Positions 1 to 7,439 of a stretch of DNA of 32,687 bases are shown here, piece by piece. The position numbers and the translations under genes are program-made. Each line of letters opens with the position of its first letter. Position 1 is the first letter of the stretch. The DNA comes from Bacteroidales bacterium (GTDB lineage Bacteria; Bacteroidota; Bacteroidia; Bacteroidales; JAADJA01): positions 1-32,687 of the forward strand of contig JAIOZL010000049.1 of the NCBI GenBank assembly GCA_021740645.1, written 5' to 3'. The notes under the pieces were generated by a model. It was not told the DNA's origin, did not search any database, and saw only the letters and a program-made list of their open reading frames with translations.

Positions 1-141
1 AAGCCCAAGCGTATCGTCGTCGGATTTACCCACAGCCACAACAAATTCATCACAAAGAGGTAAAATGGAGCGGATAGCCTCCACAATAGGATAATCGTAA
101 ATGATGGCGTTTTTAATAAAAGAAAAACCTGTGACTTTCAT
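1..141 (-). CDS. Glycosyltransferase family 2-like protein (N-terminal 47 residues, truncated by window edge)
   Basis: The minus-strand ATG at 141-139 opens a frame that runs off the left edge. The visible residues begin MKVTGFSFIKNA and include CDEFVVAVGKSDDDT. A short beta strand, a helix carrying EAIRSILP, then a strand ending in an acidic DDDT resemble the start of a GT-A fold glycosyltransferase, where such acidic residues bind the nucleotide sugar. This is a resemblance from 47 residues only, so the donor, acceptor and exact family are unknown. A TAGATTTG (-7-like) element lies upstream at 164-171. Confidence 0.55.
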   Translation of the reverse strand, partial: MKVTGFSFIKNAIIYDYPIVEAIRSILPLCDEFVVAVGKSDDDTLGL

Positions 142-163
142 GTTTTGATTTTAACATTAAGGG

Positions 164-171
164 CAAATCTA
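164..171 (-). promoter_or_regulatory. -7 promoter element TAGATTTG
   Basis: On the minus strand TAGATTTG matches the Bacteroidota primary-sigma -7 consensus TAnnTTTG, 22 bases ahead of the ATG at 141. No convincing -33 TTG was found at the usual distance, so this rests on one element. Confidence 0.4.
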
Positions 172-225
172 AATAAATTTTTGTTTGTAGCCTGGCACTT
201 TTATGAATGGATTCCTTTGGCAACC

Positions 226-1062
226 TTATAGTTTTTTGCAGTCGATAAGTACAAAAGGCACACTTAATTTACACACGCCCTCCCTGTCAGCCATTTCATT
301 CATATTTCGTTCAATCATATTAAAAACCTCAGTTTGCCTGTCTTCAGGAATACTACTTTTCCATCCGTCGAGAAAGGCCAATCGGATAAAATAATGATTA
401 AACATGGCAGTGGCATCAGTAAATTTATACTCAAACCGGTCATGCAATATATTCTCTACGGAGAATCCTTTTTTTTCGATCAGGGCGATGCAGGCATCAA
501 GTGGTTTTCTTTTTTCAGCAATGTGTTCATGCATCAATTTCACGGATTGATCCAGCTTTAATTCAAACAGGACTTTTTCCATCACCTCATAAAGTTCCAT
601 CATGGTGGTATTCAAATTCAGGGTTTGGATAAACTGCCCCCCTTTTTTGATTACCCTGGCACATTCCTGAAGTGATTTATCCAGGTCAGCCACATTATTC
701 AGGCCGTTATTGCTGGTAATCAAATCAATGGATTGGTCGCCCAGCGGAATTTCTTCGGCCACCCCCCTGATGATCTCCACATTGCTGATCCCATAGTATT
801 CAATTTTCTTTTCAGCCCTATCCACAGCAGCATCCCAGGGATCAACACCCAATATTTTGGACGTTTTTCCCAGGCGCATAGCTAATTCAATTAATGGAAA
901 TCCTGTCCCGAAGCCAATATCCAGCACATGCAGGTTTTGGCTGTAACGGATATGATCGAGCAGTTTTAAACCAAAAGGTGCTGACCAAATCGGGACATCA
1001 TCCATTAGCTCTACAAGATCTTTGGAATTAAAATCGAAATCTGTTTTTAAATATTTTGCCAT
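226..1062 (-). CDS. Class I SAM-dependent methyltransferase
   Basis: A 278-residue methyltransferase with a Rossmann-type SAM-binding core. Motif I is VLDIGFGTG at residues 46-54. The acidic residue ending strand 2 is in LGVDPWD (~71-77), and a motif IV-like segment SIDLITSNNGLNNV spans ~111-124. A motif V/VI-like segment, RVIKKGGQFI, follows. The ubiE/Methyltransf_11 type is the closest resemblance; the substrate cannot be told. I chose the ATG at 1062 because the frame's extension to 1224 runs into REP copy A and adds residues with no methyltransferase character. The C-terminal ~120 residues, after the core, may form a substrate-specific lid. It is a single gene with no operon partner in view. 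Confidence 0.75.
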   Translation of the reverse strand: MAKYLKTDFDFNSKDLVELMDDVPIWSAPFGLKLLDHIRYSQNLHVLDIGFGTGFPLIELAMRLGKTSKILGVDPWDAAVDRAEKKIEYYGISNVEIIRGVAEEIPLGDQSIDLITSNNGLNNVADLDKSLQECARVIKKGGQFIQTLNLNTTMMELYEVMEKVLFELKLDQSVKLMHEHIAEKRKPLDACIALIEKKGFSVENILHDRFEYKFTDATAMFNHYFIRLAFLDGWKSSIPEDRQTEVFNMIERNMNEMADREGVCKLSVPFVLIDCKKL

Positions 1063-1171
1063 GATTAAAATGAACTGAAATGAATCAGCAAAGTTAGTAA
1101 GACTTCTCATCCAATAAGCTATTCCAGCTTTAGAATTGGAGAAGTTAAATAAACTGGGATAGTCATAGCTT

Positions 1172-1360
1172 CTCAGGCACAAGTGATGCTTGCGCAGGAG
1201 GCCTGGCTTGGACACTTGCGCCATTTGGGGATGTTAAGAAATGTACTTTTGTAAAGGTCCGTAGCCGGGACGCTACGGACAACGAAGGGGGATTAAAAGA
1301 AGTAGGAGCCACAAGGTATTATTGCAAGGCACGAGCTTCAAGCTCGCGCCAACAAGGGGG
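1172..1360 (+). repeat. REP-like repeat, copy A (full length)
   Basis: About 188 bases nearly identical to 7195-7384. It holds two palindromes: GTCCGTAGC/GCTACGGAC around a 6-base loop (1257-1280) and CGAGCT-TCA-AGCTCG (1332-1346). The copy lies between the methyltransferase and the kinase fragment. Compact intergenic palindromes in several copies near a RAYT gene (see 32479) fit REP/BIME-type elements. Confidence 0.8.
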
Positions 1361-1420
1361 CCCACTTGCCTTTTCTTCAGACTCGACAGTTAGTTGAATC
1401 AGTTGGTGAAGTCTTTTGTG

Positions 1421-2491
1421 TTAATTTTTTAAAGAAAAATAGAAAGTAGCACCCTTGTCAATAGCACTTTCCGCCCATGTTTTTCCACCATGCCGGGTTA
1501 TGATCCGTTGAACATTTGCCAGCCCGATACCAGTACCTTCAAATTCATCAACCAGGTGCAGGCGTTGAAAAACGCCAAAAAGTTTATCGGCATAATTAGG
1601 ATCAAAACCAACACCATTATCCCGAATAAAGAGGATATACTCTTTATCCTGTTGACGGTAGCCAATTTCAATAATTGCCTTTTTGCGGGGCCTGGTAAAT
1701 TTTATTGCATTGGAAATCAGGTTTGACCAAACTACATGAAGCAATGAACGGTCACCTTTGACTTCTGGCAAATCAGCTATTTTCCATTCAATATCCCTCT
1801 TTATAAAATCAGGTGCCAGGTTTTGAATTACTTCCAGTATCAATGTATTTAAATCAATTTGAGTAGCAGATAATTTATGGCGGCCCATCCGCGAAAAGGA
1901 AAGCAGGTCATCGATCAATTTTCCCATACGCTCTACTGCGCCCAAAATATTTCCTATATACTTAGAGCTTTTTTCATCCAGTGATCCTTTAGTATGTTTA
2001 ACCAGTATTTCCATAAAACCATCGATATGCCTTAAAGGGGCACGCAAGTCATGTGAAACTGAGTAGGCAAAAGCTTCGAGCTCTTCATTGGCAGCTTCTA
2101 ATTGTGCGGTACGTTCAATAACACGTCGTTCGAGTTCCTGGTTAAGTTTAAGAATTTCTTTTTCGGTGCGTTTTCGATCGGTAGCATCCCTTGCCAGGGA
2201 GACTGCGAAACGGCGTTCACCCAGCCTGAGTAATCGGGTACGGACCTCAACAGGGAACTCGCTTCCATTTTTTCGGCGGTGTTTTGTGTCCAGCACAACT
2301 ACTTCTCCTTCTTCCAATTTCTGTGGCATCTCGTCGATGTAAGCGTGGTCGGTACCCGTATCGAATTCATAGGGTGTCATCCCGATCAGTTCCTCGCGTT
2401 TGTAGCCGAGGCTCTCGCATGCTCTTTGGTTGACGTCCAGAACAGTTCCGTTTTCATCGTGCAGGAAGAAAGCATCAGCAGCATGGTTCAC
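1421..2491 (-). CDS. PAS-HisKA-HATPase sensor histidine kinase, catalytic half of a split gene
   Basis: This is the kinase core separated from the sensor at 2537-6769 by an in-frame TAG at 2534-2536. A PAS domain occupies residues ~1-107, ending LARDATDRKRTE. A coiled linker follows, then HisKA with the phospho-acceptor in SVSHDLRAPL (His147). The HATPase has the N box NLISNAIKF (Asn261), G1 DNGVGFD (291-297) and G2 GTGIGLA (319-325), so catalysis looks intact. The first possible start after the TAG is GTG at 2491, which removes the first ~14 residues of the PAS fold; the same frame upstream reads RNLQDSETRFRTF. It may be made by re-initiation, by readthrough, or not at all. No receiver domain or DNA-binding partner is adjacent. 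Confidence 0.75.
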   Translation of the reverse strand: MNHAADAFFLHDENGTVLDVNQRACESLGYKREELIGMTPYEFDTGTDHAYIDEMPQKLEEGEVVVLDTKHRRKNGSEFPVEVRTRLLRLGERRFAVSLARDATDRKRTEKEILKLNQELERRVIERTAQLEAANEELEAFAYSVSHDLRAPLRHIDGFMEILVKHTKGSLDEKSSKYIGNILGAVERMGKLIDDLLSFSRMGRHKLSATQIDLNTLILEVIQNLAPDFIKRDIEWKIADLPEVKGDRSLLHVVWSNLISNAIKFTRPRKKAIIEIGYRQQDKEYILFIRDNGVGFDPNYADKLFGVFQRLHLVDEFEGTGIGLANVQRIITRHGGKTWAESAIDKGATFYFSLKN

Positions 2492-2533
2492 AAAAGTCCG
2501 GAAACGGGTTTCACTATCTTGCAGGTTACGAAG

Positions 2534-2536
2534 CTA
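2534..2536 (-). other. In-frame amber codon splitting one sensor kinase gene
   Basis: The TAG ends the sensor frame (DALTGLM-stop), and the same frame continues without another stop for 14 codons up to the GTG at 2491 and through the kinase. In the first half of the same protein the equivalent junction reads DALASMLSYRNLEETEERYR, so the stop stands where a Ser-like codon is expected; one base change (TCG to TAG) would be enough. Confidence 0.8.
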
Positions 2537-5500
2537 CATCAAACCAGTGAGGGCGTCAGTTAACCGTATACCGATTTCGTGGAATAGCTGCTCTTCTTCC
2601 GGTGTCCAAATGCGGGCATAAGAACATTGCTGCATGGCAAATAGCCAGGGACTACCTATCTTAGGCAGAAGAGCTAATGCTATTAAAGATTTGAATCCGA
2701 ACTTTTCAGACATGACCTTTGGTAAAGGTTTATCAGCTCCCGGGCCATATTTCACAACACCTTCCGAAGAAAGCTGAGACTTAAATACTCTGGCGATCCC
2801 TTCATCCATTGGAATCTCCAGTTCCAGTCCATCGAAACCCGAATATTCCGGCCTTGTGCGTTCCATTTGTACCTTCACGGCGGGAGCATTAGGATCACAT
2901 GGAGATATAAGCCCTGCACGATCACAATCAAATATCGAAAGCATAACATCAAGGACATCGCCCATCATTTTTTCAAGATCATTTGTTCCTTGCAAGGCCC
3001 TGTTAATTTGGTCCATGCTTTCAAAAAACTTGAGATTGGTTATACGATCATGCTCCGCATTTTTTCGATCCGTAATATCCTGAACCGTCCCTATGGAACG
3101 AATGGGTTTGTCTTCATCATAAAAGGTTTCACACTGTTCATGTACAAATTTTACCCGACCATCGGGGAGAAGAAGCCGATGGTCAATGACATATGGACTT
3201 TTGGTCATAAGTGAGTTGGTATAAGCTGAATTTACAGTTTCCCGGTCATCAGGATGAATTGCGTCAAGAAAAGCTTCATACGTAGCACCAAATTTATTAG
3301 AGTCAATTTCGAATATTTTAAATATTTCATCAGACCAGATAAGCTTGTTAGTAATTAAATCCAATTCCCAACTTCCTATGTGTGCTAATCGTTGTGCTTC
3401 ACTGAGAAGATGGGCTGTATCATTTAAAGCATCTTCAGCCTGTTTCCGTTGTGTTACATCGAAAAATGTCAGGAGATAATAATCTCCAATAGCGCTTCCA
3501 TAAACTACCATATCGCGAATTGATCCGTTTTTACAGGTAACACTGTATTCAATTGGTTCGAGGTCTTGCTGGTTTGCTACAGCTTTTTGCATAACTGCAT
3601 CACATCTTGCAATAGTATTTTTTCGGTACTCAGGATCAGGATATGCTAATTCCCACCATTCCTTTAGTGTTGGTATTTCCTGGGGTGAATATCCGAAAGT
3701 TTCCTCATAAATTAAATTAATGATTAAATCTCCATCCTTTTTATTTATAAGACAGAGGGGTACGGCTGCTCTATTAAAAAGATCTTTAAAACGGGCTTCA
3801 CTTTTTTTCAAGCCTTTTTCTGCCATCACCCGCTCGGTGATGTCGGTAACAATTCCTTCAATTGCTACTGGATTACCTGCATCGTCGCGAATTAAAATAT
3901 TTCGTTGGTTTACCCAACCAACTTTCCCTGATTTATGTATGAATTGATATTCGTATGTTGGAGGCATTTCGCCATTTAAAAGATTTTTCCATTGCTCTTG
4001 AAAGTAGTTTTGCCAATCGGGATGAATAATCTGTTTTATAAGAGAATCGTTTTTGTAAAATTCCTCTGGCGAATAACCAAATATTGATAACGCAATTGCG
4101 CTTACAAATTCATATTTTCCATCAGGAATTGACATCCTGAAAATCATGTCGGGTGCGTTTTCAGTTAATCGTCTGTAACTTTCCTCACTCTTCAACAAAG
4201 CTTCTTCCGACAACTTTCGATCAGTGATGTCTTCGTAAACACCAAGTATTCCGAAAACCTCCCCATCTGCCATTAGTAATGGAACTTTGCTGGTTTTTAG
4301 CCAGATATTCTTCCCTTGCGGGGTAGTCTGGGGTTCCTCAATATTCATCTTGGGGCACTTGGTTTCAATAACCTGACGGTCATCAGCTCTATAAATCTCG
4401 GCCTGCTCTTTCCACCCCATCCCGAAGTCATCCTTTCCTATAAGTTGTTCAGGGTTTTCAAAACCAGCATCTCGAGCAAATAAGGAATTGCACCCAACGA
4501 AACGAGACTCTGTATCCTTCCAAAAAACTCTGACAGGAATTGATTCGATAATCAACTGGAGCATATTCTGAGATCGCTCAAGTTGAACAACAGCCTCTTT
4601 TAACTCCTGGGTTTTTTCAATTATTGTTTTCTCAGCCTTCTTGCGCTCTGTAATGTCACGGGCAATAAAAAGAACACTTACAACTTTTTCTGCCGCATCT
4701 TTTTCAGGAATAAGACGAAATTCAAGTAATTGTACGCCAAAGGGTGTATCACATAGTAATTCGAAATCGCAGGTTTCCCCATTTTTGAAAACCTGACGAA
4801 CATGAGATATTACCGCCTTGTTTTGATTAGACTTCAGAAAGAGTGGCGATTCTGCTATGGTTTTATTTAAAAAGCTTTTGCTTGGTTTTCCAAATGCTTT
4901 TTCAACAGCAGGATTAGTATAAATGTATCGAAAGTTAGAATTGAACCGAATTACAAAGTCAGGGAAATTTTCAGCAAGCATCCTGAAATGGCGCTCGTTT
5001 TCCTTAATCTCATGAATGTCTCTTCCAATCGTCAACACAGATGATACTTTTCTGTCCTGGTCAAATTCAGGCACAAACCGTATTTGTCCCCAATGCATTT
5101 CATTATTGGTTGTAAGAAAGGGGATTTCTTCAGTGGTTTCTGAAGAAGTCTCTATAACCTTTTGTAAGTTGCTGATATAAATCTGAGGAGCATAAATCGG
5201 TGAATTTTCAGCTGGGGTTTGCCCTATAATCTTTTTGTCAGAATTCTTAAAAAGCTTCTGAATGGCCGGATTAACATAGATACGACGATAGTCTAAATCG
5301 TAGCGAGCAATAAAATCAGGTGAATTTTCAACAAGAGCACGAAAAAGATGTTCGCTTTCTAGTATGCTTATTTCCGCAAGTTTACGTTCTGTAATATCCT
5401 GATGTACTCCAACTCGTTTTATCTCTTTTCCATCAGTATCAAACATCCCTATCCACTGGTTATGTATCCAACGTATTTCTCCGTTGGGCCTTATAATTCG

Positions 5501-6769
5501 AAATTCCTGTTCATGCTTACTATCAACATTATCCGTGTCCTCCATATCTTTCAATAGTATCGCCCTATCATCAGGATGTATTAATGAAAAACCCAGTTCA
5601 AGGGTTGGTTTTTGTGGCTTTATTCCAAGAATTCTAAAAAACCCATCGGACCAAAATATTTCACCTGTTGTTAAATCATGCCACCAATTTCCGATATGGG
5701 CAATTTTCTGGGCTTCAAGTAATAAATTTTGTTTTTCCTTTAATAGTAATTCAGCGTTTTTGCGCTCAGTGATATCCTGTGTGAAAGTGGCAAACCTTTT
5801 ACCATTGGGTGGTGTGGTGATTACGTGAAACCAACGTTCAATGACTGGATGATAATATTCTGCATGAACAGCTTCTTTCATTTTAGCGTGTTTCTTCCAC
5901 CAATCACTGATATACTGAGAACTCATTTGATATAAGGTTGTAGCGCGATTACCCACCACCTGTTCTCGTGGAAAATTTAAAATTTTTGAAAACGCAGGAT
6001 TAATATCTATAATCACATAATCAACAATGTCATCCTTATCATTATAAACGATTTCGTTGATTGCAACACCCTCGTCCATGACGTTGTATAGTGTCCGATA
6101 GCGTTCTTCGGTCTCCTCTAAATTACGATATGATAACATGCTGGCCAAAGCATCCTCCAACCGTCTTCCAATTTCCTGTAAAAGTCTTTCTTCTTCCGGG
6201 GTCCATATGCGTGGGTAAGAACACTGGTGTATCGCGAATTGCCAGGGGCTTCCAATTTTTGGATAAATTGCCATCGACATGAAACATTTAAAATCGAATT
6301 GATTAGCAACATTTTCAGATAATGGATTTGGCGTACCCGGACCATATTGTACAGGACCATCTGAAGCAAGTTGCATTTTTTGTACCTCCCTGATACCATC
6401 ATCCATTGGTATCTCTGCACCAGGAACATTAGCTCCCGGATACTCAGGCTTGGTACGTTCCATCGATACCTTCCAGAAAGGAGCATTAGGATCACAAGGA
6501 TACAGAAGCCCTGCACGGTCACAATCAAAAATTGAAAGCACCTCATCAAGCACGTTGCTCATCATTTGTTCAATATCATTCGACCCATGCAGTGTATGGT
6601 TGATTTGATCTATACATTTTAAAAAGTGGAGATGAGCTTGACGATCTTTTTCCGCCTGTTCAAGTTCTGTTATCTTTTTATCAGATTCTGCTTTTAATGA
6701 ATCATATCGATTCTTTAACTCTAGAATTTCTTTGTTAAGAGCTGCTATTATTTTATCATGATCTTCCAT
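2534..6769 (-). CDS. Multi-PAS/GAF sensory protein (sensor half of a split histidine kinase)
   Basis: A protein of 1411 residues. It begins with a coiled coil (~6-46) and a GAF domain (~55-210, FDCDRAGLLYPCDP, then IGSPWQFAIHQCSYPRIW). About eight PAS/PAC units follow (~223-1235), most ending in DITERK- or DITDRK-type linkers. A second GAF (~1247-1411, FDCDRAGLISPCDP, then CSYARIW) is clearly a duplicate of the first. There is no transmembrane segment, so sensing is probably cytoplasmic; ligands are unknown. No kinase domain is present: it lies in the same frame after the TAG, at 1421-2491. I use ATG at 6769 rather than the GTG two codons upstream. Read through, the product would be ~1780 residues. 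As it stands, this half could only bind partners or be a decaying gene. Confidence 0.8.
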   Translation of the reverse strand: MEDHDKIIAALNKEILELKNRYDSLKAESDKKITELEQAEKDRQAHLHFLKCIDQINHTLHGSNDIEQMMSNVLDEVLSIFDCDRAGLLYPCDPNAPFWKVSMERTKPEYPGANVPGAEIPMDDGIREVQKMQLASDGPVQYGPGTPNPLSENVANQFDFKCFMSMAIYPKIGSPWQFAIHQCSYPRIWTPEEERLLQEIGRRLEDALASMLSYRNLEETEERYRTLYNVMDEGVAINEIVYNDKDDIVDYVIIDINPAFSKILNFPREQVVGNRATTLYQMSSQYISDWWKKHAKMKEAVHAEYYHPVIERWFHVITTPPNGKRFATFTQDITERKNAELLLKEKQNLLLEAQKIAHIGNWWHDLTTGEIFWSDGFFRILGIKPQKPTLELGFSLIHPDDRAILLKDMEDTDNVDSKHEQEFRIIRPNGEIRWIHNQWIGMFDTDGKEIKRVGVHQDITERKLAEISILESEHLFRALVENSPDFIARYDLDYRRIYVNPAIQKLFKNSDKKIIGQTPAENSPIYAPQIYISNLQKVIETSSETTEEIPFLTTNNEMHWGQIRFVPEFDQDRKVSSVLTIGRDIHEIKENERHFRMLAENFPDFVIRFNSNFRYIYTNPAVEKAFGKPSKSFLNKTIAESPLFLKSNQNKAVISHVRQVFKNGETCDFELLCDTPFGVQLLEFRLIPEKDAAEKVVSVLFIARDITERKKAEKTIIEKTQELKEAVVQLERSQNMLQLIIESIPVRVFWKDTESRFVGCNSLFARDAGFENPEQLIGKDDFGMGWKEQAEIYRADDRQVIETKCPKMNIEEPQTTPQGKNIWLKTSKVPLLMADGEVFGILGVYEDITDRKLSEEALLKSEESYRRLTENAPDMIFRMSIPDGKYEFVSAIALSIFGYSPEEFYKNDSLIKQIIHPDWQNYFQEQWKNLLNGEMPPTYEYQFIHKSGKVGWVNQRNILIRDDAGNPVAIEGIVTDITERVMAEKGLKKSEARFKDLFNRAAVPLCLINKKDGDLIINLIYEETFGYSPQEIPTLKEWWELAYPDPEYRKNTIARCDAVMQKAVANQQDLEPIEYSVTCKNGSIRDMVVYGSAIGDYYLLTFFDVTQRKQAEDALNDTAHLLSEAQRLAHIGSWELDLITNKLIWSDEIFKIFEIDSNKFGATYEAFLDAIHPDDRETVNSAYTNSLMTKSPYVIDHRLLLPDGRVKFVHEQCETFYDEDKPIRSIGTVQDITDRKNAEHDRITNLKFFESMDQINRALQGTNDLEKMMGDVLDVMLSIFDCDRAGLISPCDPNAPAVKVQMERTRPEYSGFDGLELEIPMDEGIARVFKSQLSSEGVVKYGPGADKPLPKVMSEKFGFKSLIALALLPKIGSPWLFAMQQCSYARIWTPEEEQLFHEIGIRLTDALTGLM

Positions 6770-6775
6770 AATCAC

Positions 6776-7194
6776 GAATTCTTGCAGGGTTTAATGAATA
6801 CTTAAATAATCATCTATATCGTGGGTTCAAAATTCTAATGCAATGCTAACCGAAAACACAAAAAATAAAGAAAGAAAATACTAAATAAGAAGAAGAATAT
6901 TTTATAAAATTCGGCCGTCTTCACTCAAATAGTATTTAAATTAGTACTATACAACTAACCTAGAGATTTCAAATATACAAAATCTTTTATATATTAACCT
7001 GTATCAAAATAAAATCTGAATTATTAAATAAATTGTGATGGCTTTTGATATAAGGTTTGTGCATTGAAGAGTTGGTTAGAGCCTATATTTTACAGATTCT
7101 GCCATATGCCCAATAATTGTTGTTGGTAAAGTTTTCTAATTTTTATTTTCTTGAATTATATAACTGGAAAATTGATGGGGGCATCAGCTGGATG
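6776..7194. other. AT-rich intergenic region, no gene seen
   Basis: Upstream of the sensor gene. I find no frame with family resemblance, no tRNA-like fold and no clear TAnnTTTG element at the right place. It ends at REP copy B. Confidence 0.5.
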
Positions 7195-7384
7195 CTCAGG
7201 CACCAGTGATGCTTGTTCAAGAGGCCTGGCTTGGACACTTGCGCCATTTGGGGATGGATATGAAATGTACTTTTGTAAAGGTCCGTAGCCGGGACGCTAC
7301 GGACAACGAAGGGGGATTAAAAGAAGTAGGAGCCACAAGGTATTATTGCAAGGCACGAGCTTCAAGCTCGCGCCAACAAGGGGA
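7195..7384 (+). repeat. REP-like repeat, copy B (full length)
   Basis: Nearly identical to copy A over ~189 bases, including both palindromes (7281-7304 and 7356-7370). One small indel lies around 7255-7262 (GATGGATATG against GATGTTAAG). Its right end abuts attC-like site 1, which begins at about 7383. Confidence 0.8.
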
Positions 7385-7439
7385 GATAACGCTCGAAAAC
7401 CTTTGAAATCCTTATGAATTATACACATTGTTATGCTGC
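7383..7439 (-). other. attC-like site 1 (end of cassette with the HTH-HEPN gene)
   Basis: On the minus strand the site opens with GCAGCATAAC (7439-7430), which contains the TAA stop of the 7431 gene. It closes near 7385-7390, where the plus strand reads GATAACGCTCG, similar to ATAACGTTTCG in site 2. The opening 10-mer is exactly complementary to GTTATGCTGC at the other end of the same cassette (9698-9689). Short (~57 bases); the outer half is the least certain because REP copy B lies against it. Confidence 0.5.

Noticed and set aside
1063..1224. N-terminal extension of the methyltransferase frame up to ATG 1224
   Set aside because: The extra 54 residues come partly from REP copy A and have no methyltransferase character; ATG 1062 gives a normal start.
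1257..1280. REP palindrome as a rho-independent terminator
   Set aside because: GC-rich stem but no T tract after it, and the same sequence occurs at places where no gene ends.
7206..7406. 66-residue plus-strand ORF
   Set aside because: It is the translation of REP copy B and attC-like site 1, palindromic non-coding sequence.
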